From the NCBI GenBank assembly GCA_902506565.1, contig LR732703.1, positions 622,030 through 686,029 on the forward strand: a stretch of DNA of 64,000 nucleotides, read 5' to 3'. The notes beneath the pieces are model-generated. The model searched no databases and was not told where the DNA came from. It was given only the letters and a program-made list of their open reading frames with translations. A program made the translations under genes and the position numbers. This DNA is from Burkholderiales bacterium 8X (GTDB lineage: Bacteria > Pseudomonadota > Gammaproteobacteria > Burkholderiales > Burkholderiaceae_C). How positions within the stretch are numbered: position 1 is the stretch's first letter; every line of letters starts with the position of its first letter. This document shows, piece by piece, positions 8,226 through 16,707 of this stretch.

Positions 8226-9625
8226 GCTACGGCGACGTGCAAGCGGCAATTGCCCGGTTGGCACCCGAGTTCGGCGACCGTTTCAGCGTGTCGCGAGCGC
8301 TGCGCGAGCAGCACGGCAAGGACACGACTTTTCATCCGACCATCGCGCCGGACGCCGTGGTCTTTCCGGAAACTGCCGAGGAGGTGCAGCGCATCGTGAA
8401 GACCTGCGCCGAGCTTCGCGTGCCGATCATCCCGTTCGGAACCGGCACGTCCTGCGAAGGCCATGTGGCGGCACTGCACGGCGGCATCTGCGTCGACACT
8501 TCGCGGCTGCGGAAGATCCGCGCCATCCGGCCCTCCGATCTCGACGTCACGGTCGAAGCGGGCGTCACTCGGAAGGAACTGAATGCGCATCTGCACGGGA
8601 CCGGGCTGCACTTTCCGATCGATCCGGGCGCCGACGCTTCGATCGGCGGCATGGTCGCCACGCGGGCTTCCGGGACCAACGCGGTGCGCTACGGCACCAT
8701 GCGCGAACAGGTGCTGAGCCTCGAGGTGGTGATGCCCGATGGCGAATTGATCCAGACCGGCGGCCGGGCGCGCAAGTCGGCTGCCGGCTACGACCTCACC
8801 CATCTCTTCGTCGGTTCCGAAGGCACGCTCGGCATCGTCACCGCGGTCACGCTCAAGCTGCATCCGCTGCCCGAGCACATCGCTGCCGCCACCTGCTGCT
8901 TCGCGACGCTGCACGACGCGGTGCTGGCGGTGATGCAGACCATCCAGTGCGGCGTGCCCATCGGCCGGGTCGAGCTGCTGGACGAGTTGCAGATCGAGGC
9001 GGTGAACCGCTATTCGAAGATGAACCTCGCGGTCGCGCCGACCCTCGTCTTCGAGTTCCACGGCAGTCGTGGTGCGGTGCAGGACCAGATCGCCGCCGTC
9101 AAGGAGATTGCCGGCGACAACGGCGCCACCGGTTTCGAGTGGGCCGAGCGCCCCGAAGACCGGTCGCGACTGTGGCAGGCGCGGCACGACATCTGGTGGG
9201 CCAACATGGGACTTCGCCCGGGCGCGCAGGGTTTGCCGACGGATGTCTGCGTGCCCATCTCTGAGCTGGCCCGCAACATCGAGGCTGCCAAGCACGACGT
9301 GCTGCAGGCCGGGTTGATCGCACCGATCTGCGGCCATGTCGGGGATGGCAACTTCCACCTGTGCTTCGTGGTCGACGTGAATGACGCCGACGAGATGCGG
9401 CGGGTCGAGGAGGTGAACCAACGCATGATCGATCGCGCACTCGCCTGCGGCGGCACCTGCACCGGGGAACACGGCATCGGCTACGGCAAGATCGGGTTTC
9501 TGCAGCAGGAAGCCGGCGCCGCCTTCGCCGTGCATCGGGCGGTGAAGCGGGCGCTGGATCCGCAAGCCATCATGAATCCCGGCAAGGTCGTAGGAGACCT
9601 CCCGCCATCGAAGGAAACGACGTGA
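8222..9625 (+). CDS. FAD-binding oxidase, D-lactate/glycolate dehydrogenase (GlcD) type
   Basis: Flavoprotein of the vanillyl-alcohol-oxidase superfamily, 467 residues. The start at 8222 overlaps the previous stop as ATGA. The FAD-binding domain occupies about residues 40-220: VPIIPFGTGTSCEGH, then IDPGADASIGGMVATRASGTNAVRYGTM and LFVGSEGTLGIVT. The C-terminal half carries the metal/substrate segment CGHVGDGNFHL and ends GEHGIGYGKIGFL with NPGKVV. These enzymes oxidise D-2-hydroxyacids to 2-ketoacids and pass electrons to quinone or cytochrome. In this operon a natural role would be conversion of 4-hydroxyphenyllactate to 4-hydroxyphenylpyruvate for the HPPD; that role is inference. Confidence 0.9.
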   Translation: MSYGDVQAAIARLAPEFGDRFSVSRALREQHGKDTTFHPTIAPDAVVFPETAEEVQRIVKTCAELRVPIIPFGTGTSCEGHVAALHGGICVDTSRLRKIRAIRPSDLDVTVEAGVTRKELNAHLHGTGLHFPIDPGADASIGGMVATRASGTNAVRYGTMREQVLSLEVVMPDGELIQTGGRARKSAAGYDLTHLFVGSEGTLGIVTAVTLKLHPLPEHIAAATCCFATLHDAVLAVMQTIQCGVPIGRVELLDELQIEAVNRYSKMNLAVAPTLVFEFHGSRGAVQDQIAAVKEIAGDNGATGFEWAERPEDRSRLWQARHDIWWANMGLRPGAQGLPTDVCVPISELARNIEAAKHDVLQAGLIAPICGHVGDGNFHLCFVVDVNDADEMRRVEEVNQRMIDRALACGGTCTGEHGIGYGKIGFLQQEAGAAFAVHRAVKRALDPQAIMNPGKVVGDLPPSKETT

Positions 9626-9972
9626 GCGCTTTCGTCTTTGCCGAACTGGCCGTCACCGACAAGGCGATGTACCGGGACGAATACGTTCCGCGCGCCACTC
9701 GCGCGGTGGCTGCCTTCGGCGGAAAGTTCGTCGGCACGGGCCGGCGGGTAGCCTTTCATATCGGCATGGCGTCGCCATCGAGCCGCGCCGTGTTGATCGA
9801 GTTCCCGAGCTTCGAAATGGCGAACGCGTTCTACGAGTCGTCGGCGTATCGGGAGGCGAGTTCGATTCGCGAGCGATGCGCGACCACGTTCAAGTACGTC
9901 ATCCTGGATGCCGATGCCGATGCCTTGCCCGGCGGGCAAGGTGGCGATGCGAGCCAGAAGATTGCTCCTTAG
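9622..9972 (+). CDS. DUF1330-type small protein
   Basis: A 116-residue protein starting with GTG, whose first bases overlap the stop of the preceding gene (GTGA). It resembles the DUF1330 ferredoxin-like family: an N-terminal strand FVFAELAVTDK, the MYRDEYVPRATRAVAAFGGKF region, VLIEFPSFEMANAFYES, and the conserved SxAYREASSIRER stretch. Function of the family is unknown; members often end catabolic operons and may be small oxygenase- or isomerase-like helpers. It is the last gene of the MarR/HPPD operon and converges on the tRNA-binding-protein gene 23 bp away. Confidence 0.8.
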   Translation: MSAFVFAELAVTDKAMYRDEYVPRATRAVAAFGGKFVGTGRRVAFHIGMASPSSRAVLIEFPSFEMANAFYESSAYREASSIRERCATTFKYVILDADADALPGGQGGDASQKIAP

Positions 9973-9995
9973 CACCGGGGAGTGGTCGCGGCCGG

Positions 9996-10355
9996 TCAGA
10001 AGAGCCGGGTGCCGAGCGGCACCGACTGGTCGGGTATGCAAAGAGCGACCCGTCCAAGTTCGTCGTGGAAGCCCGTGACCAGGCATTCGGACATCCAGGG
10101 ACCGATCTGCTTCGGCGGGAAATTGACCACGGCGACCACCAACTTGCCGACCAGGGTCTCGGGCGTATAGAGATCGGTGATCTGGGCGCTCGACTTCTTG
10201 CAGCCGAGCGCCGGCCCCAGGTCGACCAGCAGCTTGTAGGCGGGCTTGCGCGCCTCCGGGAACACTTCGGCCTTGACGATGCGCCCGACGCGCAGGTCGA
10301 CCTTCAGGAAGTCGTCCCACGCGATCGTCGGCGCGGCATCGGGGTTCATTGCCAT
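9996..10355 (-). CDS. csaA: tRNA-binding domain protein, CsaA-like
   Basis: Small stand-alone oligonucleotide-binding protein of 119 residues, similar to CsaA/YgjH and the C-terminal domain of methionyl-tRNA synthetase. Features: FLKVDLRVGRIVKAEVFPEARKP at the start, ITDLYTPETLVGKLVVAVVNFPPKQIG in the middle and IPDQSVPLGTRLF at the end. The start at 10355 is fixed by a good Shine-Dalgarno (GAAGGAG) just upstream; a longer open frame to 10685 has no such support. Proteins of this kind bind tRNA and may have chaperone-like activity. It is a single gene, divergent from the next, and unrelated to the preceding operon. Confidence 0.9.
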   Translation of the reverse strand: MAMNPDAAPTIAWDDFLKVDLRVGRIVKAEVFPEARKPAYKLLVDLGPALGCKKSSAQITDLYTPETLVGKLVVAVVNFPPKQIGPWMSECLVTGFHDELGRVALCIPDQSVPLGTRLF

Positions 10356-10400
10356 TGCGTGGGCTCCTTCAGGTGGGTCATCATGCGGCAGGCTCTGTCG

Positions 10401-10435
10401 CTTCTCGCTTCTCGCTTCTCGCTTCTCGCTTCTCG
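10401..10435. repeat. Tandem heptanucleotide repeat (CTTCTCG) x5
   Basis: Five perfect direct copies of CTTCTCG with no spacer, in the divergent intergenic region between the tRNA-binding-protein gene and the small secreted protein. As a 7-bp unit it changes promoter spacing, not helical phase, by nearly three quarters of a turn per copy if it lies between regulatory elements. Confidence 0.95.
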
Positions 10436-10518
10436 CGTTCATTCGCTTGGTCCTTCGGTCGGCGAGGATACAAGCGCGGACGCCGGCCCCGGACCTCCAC
10501 AGCCAAAGGAAAGCTCGC

Positions 10519-10914
10519 ATGAAGAACCTCACGATCACGGCAGCTTTGATCGGCACGCTCGGTCTGTGCCTCTTCTCGCCCGATGCCCCTGCACAGGGCG
10601 CCAACCCGTGGGACGGCAAATGGCAGGTCGTGTTCAAGACCGAACGTGGCACCGACCGGGACGGCACCGTGACCGTGGCCGGCACTGCCGGAACCTGGGA
10701 CCTGAACGTGGCGCAGCGGAACGATCCTTGCGCCGGCCGCGCCTACCCGATCGAGGTCGCGATCGCCACGGCGGATGAACTGGTTTTCAAGGTTGCGCGT
10801 TTGAAGACGCTGGCGGGCTGCCAGGACAACACGATGCGGCTGAAGCCGGCGGGAGAGAAGGTGTTGGAGGGGCAGCTCAGTGGGCGGCCGTTCAGGATGA
10901 CCAAGGTGGAGTAG
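10519..10914 (+). CDS. Small secreted protein of unknown function
   Basis: A 131-residue protein with a clear signal peptide (MKNLTITAALIGTLGLCLFS, cleavage near APAQG). The mature part of about 105 residues starts PWDGKWQVVFKT, has a lipocalin-like feel with alternating strands (GTVTVAGTAGTWDL, LEGQLSGRPFRM) and two Cys residues (NDPCAG and AGCQDN) that could form a disulfide. No family can be named. Start chosen at 10519 because it opens the signal peptide; the frame is open further upstream but without leader features. Stands alone, with no close co-directional partner. Confidence 0.72.
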   Translation: MKNLTITAALIGTLGLCLFSPDAPAQGANPWDGKWQVVFKTERGTDRDGTVTVAGTAGTWDLNVAQRNDPCAGRAYPIEVAIATADELVFKVARLKTLAGCQDNTMRLKPAGEKVLEGQLSGRPFRMTKVE

Positions 10915-11177
10915 GGCGCGCGGCCTGTGGTGGCCACCTGCTGTCTTCTGTCTTTGGCCTTCTGCCTGCGCGGCGGGCGCTGCCAGGGCTTTATCGCTAT
11001 GAAGATCGTCTCCCCGGGGTAGTTCGATGGAGGCCAGCGGTCACGGGCAAGTGGTGAGAGCTTTTGTCTTCACACGTTGTCAAGGGGCAATGGATGAGCT
11101 GATGAATCGCCTGCACAATGCGCCGGCCTCTCTGCGTACAAGCTTGTCACGGCTGGCGAGGGGTCAAGGGATGAGAG

Positions 11178-12284
11178 ATGAAGAACGACATAGGGCGTGC
11201 GGCTTGCACGCTGGAGGATGGGCGCTGCGCTTCGCGTGATTGCTTGAGGCGCGGTGTCGGCGGGCTCCTGATGGTCTCGCTGATCGCTGCGCCGGTTCAT
11301 GGGGTGGCGCAGATTGCAGGCTTGCCGTCGGCGGCTGCGATGCATCGGCCGCAGGTGCTGATGACGCCGAATGGCGTGCCGATGGTGAACATCACCGCGC
11401 CCTCCGCTGCAGGGGTTTCGCGCAACCTCTATCAGCAGTTCGATGTGGATCGCAAAGGGGCGATCCTGAACAACAGTCGCACCGGGGCGCAGACGAATCT
11501 GGGCGGCGCGGTGGGTGCGAACCCGTGGCTTGCGAATGGCGCGGCTCGGGTCATCTTGAATGAGGTTCGGAGCAACGATCCGTCGTTGCTTCGTGGGCCG
11601 GTCGAAGTCGCCGGCCAGCGGGCCGAGGTTGTGATTGCGAACCCTTCGGGGATTCAGGTGGATGGTGGCGCGTTCATCAACGCGAGCCGGGCGACGCTCA
11701 CCACTGGGACGCCTGAAGTCAATGCGCTCGGAGGCCTGGAGCGCTACGTCGTTCGCGACGGCACGATCACCGTCGATGGCGCAGGGCTCGACCTGAGCCG
11801 CACCGACTACGGCGCAATCCTCGCTCGTGCCATCAAGGTCAACTCCGCGATCTGGGCGAACTACCTGCAAGCCACGGGTGGTGCGAACGAGATCGATGCG
11901 GCGACCGTCGCCGGCAAAGCCACGTCCGCCACCATTGCTGCCCGCCAGAACCTGGACATCGGTGCGAACTCCATCGTCAACCGCGAGCATGGCCGTGGCG
12001 TTGGCTGGAGGCGATGCAACCCAGATCAGCCTCGGCGCCCAGGCCGGCAGCAACGCCGCTGCCAACAACTACATGGCCCACGCCGACGCATCGCGGATGC
12101 TCAGCCTGGCCAATCAATGCCGGACCACCTGCACACCGGCCCAACTGGAGGAACTCGCAAACCTCTTCGTCAAGGACACAACCACTACCAAGGCCCTTCA
12201 AGACTGCACGGGCAGCAGCAGCGCGCTATGCACATCCATCAGAAAAGACTTCAACGCGGTCGCGGCCAGCTTCCTGCCGACTAA
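11178..12284 (+). pseudogene. Truncated TpsA/CdiA-type exoprotein: TPS secretion domain, frame-shifted
   Basis: N-terminal remnant of a filamentous-haemagglutinin/CdiA-like protein. Residues 1-45 are a long signal peptide; then comes the two-partner secretion domain with the hallmark motifs NGVPMVNITAPSAAGVSRN, YQQFDVDRKGAILNNS, ILNEVRSNDPS and VVIANPSGIQVDGG. About 270 residues in, a short piece typical of the central shaft (ARQNLDIGANSIVNREHG) is followed directly by a shift to another frame that continues as the C-terminal pretoxin and toxin (see 11989-12939). After the shift this frame is meaningless to its stop at 12284. Normal relatives exceed 2,000 residues, so the long repetitive shaft has been lost. 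No tpsB gene is adjacent. Confidence 0.8.
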
Positions 12285-12939
12285 CGAGGACATCCGCACT
12301 TGGTCGATCAAGCAAGCGGAAGCCTCAGATGGCAAGTACTCCACAGAGCAGATCTACGACGCGTACCGCGTGAACTTCGTTGCTGGTGCGCAACCGGATC
12401 AAAGCCAAGGCGACCTGACCGAAGTTGCCGACTGGATGCGCGATCGGATCACTGGCAACAAGGGGGACCCCTCGAATCCGGGCGAGGGTCCGCTGAGCAA
12501 GATTGCTATGGGATGGGCAGTTGGCACTTCAGCGTCTGCACAAGCAGCCTTGAGTGTGCAAACGGCGGTTCTAGCTGCTTCAACCAAGCTGGTACGTGCA
12601 CCGTCTGCTAGCGCACCTAACGGCCTAAGGCTTATCGATCTTGCGCAGCCGCCAAGTACTAGTTATAAGGATTTTAACCAGGCGAGAAATGCTGCAATTG
12701 CATGGTTGGAAGTACGTGGCTTCAGAGCTGAAGCAGCAACTATGGGAAAATTCGGCAATAATTATGAGAAGCCGATTGGTATGAAGAATGCTGACGGAAA
12801 AGCTGGTTTCAGGGTTGAGTTCGACGAACGGAACGGTGCGCATATCAATGTGTGGTCTGGCAAAGAAAAAGGTCCTCATTTCACATTTGATGGGGATCAA
12901 GCAAGCGTGAATCGAATAGTTAAGCAATTCAGAAATTGA
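11989..12939 (+). pseudogene. C-terminal pretoxin and toxin part of the CdiA-like gene, out of frame with its secretion domain
   Basis: Reads in a frame +1 to the upstream part. It opens VALAGGDATQISLGAQAGSNAAANNYM, which resembles the region around the VENN motif that precedes CdiA toxins. A pretoxin part runs to about 12590, then base composition turns A+T-richer and a distinct domain of about 110 residues follows, ending with GFRVEFDERNGAHINVWSGK and GPHFTFDG. I do not recognise the toxin family by name; the GAHINV and GPHF histidines are candidate catalytic residues. An in-frame ATG exists at 11989 but without a clear ribosome-binding site, so expression is doubtful. The next gene starts 1 bp later. 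Confidence 0.7.
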
Positions 12940-12940
12940 G

Positions 12941-13387
12941 ATGACAAGCAATTCATTTTTTGAGCGAGAATTGCGCAAAGCCTTGCAGCTGGAATTGGCT
13001 TCTCGGCGTATTGAGGCGATCGGGAGCTCAACACCATACTTTGCACGACTGGAGAAGTGCTATCCGGCGAAAGGATCCAGAATAGATTGGAGCAAAGTCA
13101 ATCGCGCAGTCGGACAGATTGAGCCAAATGCAGAGCTGCAGCAGGCAGCATTTACAGCGTTTTTCGACGTTACCGTCGAACAGTTCTCATTATCCGGAAC
13201 GGTACTCTATCTTGGCGACAGCGCGACGGATTCTGCATTTGCAGCAGAGCTGACGGCCATGCGGCAAGTGCTCCCAAAACTGCTCGAGATCCCGCAACAT
13301 CACTATTTCGTTGCGCAAAGCTGTGAATGGTGCATTTTCTTTTCAATGGAAGGGGATATGGCCTTTGGCTTCGGCCACATACAGTGA
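12941..13387 (+). CDS. Probable immunity protein for the adjacent CdiA-CT-like toxin
   Basis: A 148-residue protein that starts 1 bp after the toxin stop codon. It is A+T-richer than the surrounding genome, like the toxin, which marks the pair as a transferred module. No signal peptide and no membrane segment. It is acidic and rich in hydrophobic helices (ELQQAAFTAFFDVTVEQFSLSG; ALELTAMR-type segments) and ends SCEWCIFFSMEGDMAFGFG. I cannot assign a family. Calling it immunity rests on position, size and composition, which are the standard signs in contact-dependent inhibition loci. Confidence 0.65.
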   Translation: MTSNSFFERELRKALQLELASRRIEAIGSSTPYFARLEKCYPAKGSRIDWSKVNRAVGQIEPNAELQQAAFTAFFDVTVEQFSLSGTVLYLGDSATDSAFAAELTAMRQVLPKLLEIPQHHYFVAQSCEWCIFFSMEGDMAFGFGHIQ

Positions 13388-13482
13388 TGCCAAGATTAGG
13401 CCTTTATGCGAAGAATTGGCTATGAATCCAGCCGACACTTAGTCGACACTATTTCGATGAACTAAGGTAAATCGGGATAAAG

Positions 13483-13730
<248 letters not shown>

Positions 13731-13928
13731 TGCGATCAGAATCACCTCCGAAAGTTTTAACTAAACAGCATTGATTGCTGGCTGACCTTTTCAGCCTTCT
13801 GGATGGAGTATTGCTGAATGTCCCAGAACAATCGAGGTGTCATGAATCGAATCGATCAGTATGGCTGGTCATCACGTCTCCACCGCTGTGGAGTTGATTA
13901 ATGCGTTGCAACCGAACTACTTCAACGC

Positions 13929-14756
13929 CTACTCAACCCCCAGTAAGTCATAAACCCGCCGAACATACACCCCGAACTCCGCACTCGTCTTCACATGCAA
14001 GCTCCGCGGATTCGGCAACTCGATCGGAAAGAAATCCGCCATCCGCGCCGGCCCAGCGGTCAGCACCGCGCAATGCGAACCCAGAAACACCGCCTCCTGG
14101 ATGCTGTGAGTCACGACCACGAAGGTCTTGCCCGTCTCGCGCCAGATGCGCAGCATCTCCAGATTCATCTTTTCCCGCGTGAGTGCGTCGAGCGCGCCGA
14201 AGGGCTCGTCCATCAAGACAAGTTTCGGGTCGTGAATGAGCGCACGTGCGATGGCGGCGCGTTGCTGCATGCCGCCGGAAAGCTCGTACGGCCTTTTGTC
14301 GCCGAACCCGGTCAGCCCGACCATCTCCAGCAACTCGTGCGCACGCACCCGCGCCTTCTTGCGATCGAGGCCGAGGATGTCGGCCGGCAGCATCACGTTC
14401 TCGAGAATGGTGCGCCACTTGAGCAGCACCGGTTGCTGGAACACCATGCCGACATTCCGTCCGGGGTTGAAGCTGGTCCCGCCCGGCGCGCCGATGCGCA
14501 GTTCGCCGCCATCATGGCCGTGCAGCCCGGCGAAGATTTTCAGCAGCGTCGACTTGCCGCAGCCGGAGGGTCCGACCAAAGACACCATGTCGCCCGCGTG
14601 AATGTCCATCGAGACATCGGACACCGCAAGAAACTCCTGGGTCTTGCCGCCCGACTTCTTGCGGTAGACCTTGCGCAGTTGGCGCATCCGGATCAACGGC
14701 TCGCCGTCCCTCGTCGGAAGCCCTGTCGCAGTTTCGAGGTCCTGCGTGGCCGTCAT
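13929..14756 (-). CDS. ABC transporter ATP-binding protein, NitT/TauT type
   Basis: Nucleotide-binding subunit, 275 residues. Motifs in order: Walker A GPSGCGKST, Q-loop VFQQPVLLKW, signature LSGGMQQR, Walker B LVLMDEPFGALD and the switch His in VVTHSIQEA, as in SsuB/TauB-like ATPases. The ATG at 14756 overlaps the stop of the preceding gene (ATGA); a GTG nine bases upstream is less likely. It is the last gene of a five-gene leftward operon starting with the permease at 18576, so it should pair with that permease and with the receptor at 19539. Confidence 0.93.
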   Translation of the reverse strand: MTATQDLETATGLPTRDGEPLIRMRQLRKVYRKKSGGKTQEFLAVSDVSMDIHAGDMVSLVGPSGCGKSTLLKIFAGLHGHDGGELRIGAPGGTSFNPGRNVGMVFQQPVLLKWRTILENVMLPADILGLDRKKARVRAHELLEMVGLTGFGDKRPYELSGGMQQRAAIARALIHDPKLVLMDEPFGALDALTREKMNLEMLRIWRETGKTFVVVTHSIQEAVFLGSHCAVLTAGPARMADFFPIELPNPRSLHVKTSAEFGVYVRRVYDLLGVE

Positions 14757-15820
14757 GCGAGCCACCGATCGAGGTTGTCACGCACGAAGGCGTCGTCGGA
14801 CAAGTCGCCGTGTAGTCGGTAGACCCGGTCGATCTCGCCCGCTTGACCGGCGCCGAGACCTTCTTCGGGATCGAGGCACCAGATGCCTTCGAGCAGCCCC
14901 TGCCGGCGCAGCACTTCGTGGCAGCCGGCAATGCAGCCTTGGAAGTTGTTCTTGACGTCGAAGAAGGCGGCATTGGAATCGGTCACGCGCGAGTCGAGGG
15001 CCAGCAGGGCCGGGCTCGGTACTCCGTTGCATTCTGCGATCTCGGCTTTGATCCGGGTGAGTTGCTGCACGGCGCTATGGGTCCAAACCGACCAGTGCCC
15101 GAGCAGCCCGCCGCGGAACCGCACTTGGACCGGCTGGCCGTCGCGCATCGCCGAGAAGGGCAGGGCAAGGTCGAGCACGATGTGATCGTCGTTGCCGGTG
15201 TAGAGAAAGACGCGTTCTTCGGCCCGGGCATCGACCACGCCACGCACCACGTCGATCGTCCGATAGCGGTTGAAGGGCGCGACCTTGATCGCCAGCGCGT
15301 TGGGGATCGACGCGAAGCGCCGCCAGAACTCGCTCGACAGCACCGGTCCGCCGACCACCGTCTGCAGATAGAACCCGATCAGCGGGATCTCGCCGGCGAC
15401 AGCTTCGCAGTGCGCGATCAACTCATCTTCCGAAGACGAAGCGAGGGCGGCAAGGCTCAGCAGGCCGGCGTGATAGCCGAGCCCGACGGCGGTCTGCGCC
15501 TCGGCCCGGGCCTGTGCGGTCGGGCCGCAGAGGCCTGCGATCATCGCCATCGGCCGCGAGCTCCAGGCCGCGCGATCCTCCGCAGCAGCGCGAAGCACGG
15601 TTTCATAGAGGCCGCGCTCTCGAATCGCGAACTGCGTGGTGTGCACGCCGACCGCGAGGCCACCGGCGCCGGCGTCCACGTAGTAGCGCGTCAACGCTCG
15701 TTGGCGACGGCGATCGAAGCGCCGATCGGCGTCGAGCGCCAATGGGTGGGCCGGAATGACCGCGCCCTGCGCCAGCAGCGCCAGCACGTCGGCAGGTAGG
15801 TCGGATCGTTGCAGCGGCAT
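14753..15820 (-). CDS. Dihydrodipicolinate synthase family protein
   Basis: TIM-barrel aldolase/lyase-like protein, 355 residues. Seen: N-terminal AHPLALDADRRFD and the barrel segment GAGGLAVGVHTTQFAI, the tyrosine region IPLIGFYLQT and a lysine in ALAIKVAPFNRY at the place of the Schiff-base lysine of DapA-like enzymes. The usual Thr-Thr loop is replaced by GVHTTQ. It is longer than DapA (about 290), with a C-terminal extension. Members with this profile act on keto-acids other than pyruvate plus semialdehyde; the substrate is not predictable. It lies in the transporter operon between the acetyltransferase and the ATPase, so it probably acts on the imported compound. Confidence 0.8.
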   Translation of the reverse strand: MPLQRSDLPADVLALLAQGAVIPAHPLALDADRRFDRRRQRALTRYYVDAGAGGLAVGVHTTQFAIRERGLYETVLRAAAEDRAAWSSRPMAMIAGLCGPTAQARAEAQTAVGLGYHAGLLSLAALASSSEDELIAHCEAVAGEIPLIGFYLQTVVGGPVLSSEFWRRFASIPNALAIKVAPFNRYRTIDVVRGVVDARAEERVFLYTGNDDHIVLDLALPFSAMRDGQPVQVRFRGGLLGHWSVWTHSAVQQLTRIKAEIAECNGVPSPALLALDSRVTDSNAAFFDVKNNFQGCIAGCHEVLRRQGLLEGIWCLDPEEGLGAGQAGEIDRVYRLHGDLSDDAFVRDNLDRWLA

Positions 15821-15849
15821 CGGAAGACTCCAGGAAATGAGGTTCGTGT

Positions 15850-16707
15850 TCAGCCGTACTCGGGCCCGGCGATGGCGTGCAGCAGATCGGCGCGACTCTC
15901 AGGCACCGACGTGCCGCGGAACATCCGCACGAAGCCGCGTTGCCGCTCGAAGCCGAGTGCCTGAAGCCGGTCCTGCATCTGCAGGCAGGCATCGGGAACG
16001 TCGATCAGCAGGGGCTCGGCAGTGTGGTTGGCGGCTTCTTCCAGCAGGTCGACCGCGGCGGATTCGTCGCTCGCGAGCAGTGGGCCGATGTGGCGTGCGA
16101 CCCTCCCGGCACGGACGATGGCCGATGCGCTTGCATGGCCAAGAATCCGGGAACCGGCACGCCCGGAAAGGTGCGCCAGCACGGCACTCCGGTCCAGCCC
16201 GAGCGCCGAACCATCGAGCCGCGAAAGCCGCTCGAAGCCCGTGTCTGCTTGCTGGAGCTCGTCGATCGACGCCGCCGAAGCGTGCGTCGCACGATGCCAG
16301 CGCGACAGGCGCCAGAGCGGTTCGAATCCATGATGGACGTAGAGCCGTTCGCCTGCCGGCGTCGCATCGAGCATCGCGACCCGGCCTTGCCGCTCGACTT
16401 CGCGAAAGCAGTGCTCGAAGACGCTGCGCCCGAGCCCTCGCCCGCGCAGCGCAGGCGCGACCAGGATCATGCTGATCCACGCAGTGGTGGCACCCATCGG
16501 CAAGACCGCGCCGCTGGCGCCGATGCGGCCGTCGGGTTCTCGCACGACGAACACCGAGCCTTCGCGGAAGAAAAGGTCCCAGTCTTCGGCGGTCTGGTTC
16601 CAGCCGCTTTGCACCACCAGCGCCTCGAGCATGGCGATGGCCTCGCCATCGAGGGCGGCAAGCTGCTCGACACCGTTCGACCGAGCGTGAAGCTCAGTAC
16701 TTGCCAT
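15850..16707 (-). CDS. GNAT-family N-acetyltransferase
   Basis: A 285-residue protein with a clear N-terminal GNAT domain: WISMILVAPALRGRGLGRSVFEH includes the acetyl-CoA loop (RGRGLG), followed by ATPAGERLYVHHGFEP. The C-terminal half (from about residue 150) looks like a second, degenerate GNAT-like domain (LLIDVPDACLQMQDRLQALGFERQRGFVRMFRG), a common arrangement in this group. It overlaps the epimerase gene by 14 bp and precedes the DapA-like gene by 29 bp, so it is part of the transporter operon. Substrate unknown. Confidence 0.85.
   Translation of the reverse strand: MASTELHARSNGVEQLAALDGEAIAMLEALVVQSGWNQTAEDWDLFFREGSVFVVREPDGRIGASGAVLPMGATTAWISMILVAPALRGRGLGRSVFEHCFREVERQGRVAMLDATPAGERLYVHHGFEPLWRLSRWHRATHASAASIDELQQADTGFERLSRLDGSALGLDRSAVLAHLSGRAGSRILGHASASAIVRAGRVARHIGPLLASDESAAVDLLEEAANHTAEPLLIDVPDACLQMQDRLQALGFERQRGFVRMFRGTSVPESRADLLHAIAGPEYG

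Noticed and set aside
11027..11239. Short frame of 70 codons upstream of the exoprotein gene
   Set aside because: It overlaps the exoprotein start and has no features of a protein.
13780..13796. GGCTGA-CCTTT-TCAGCC stem-loop as a terminator
   Set aside because: Short stem and no T tract; no gene clearly ends just before it.
13818..13953. Two tiny open frames of 27 and 30 codons
   Set aside because: They overlap each other or the ABC ATPase gene and show no family features.
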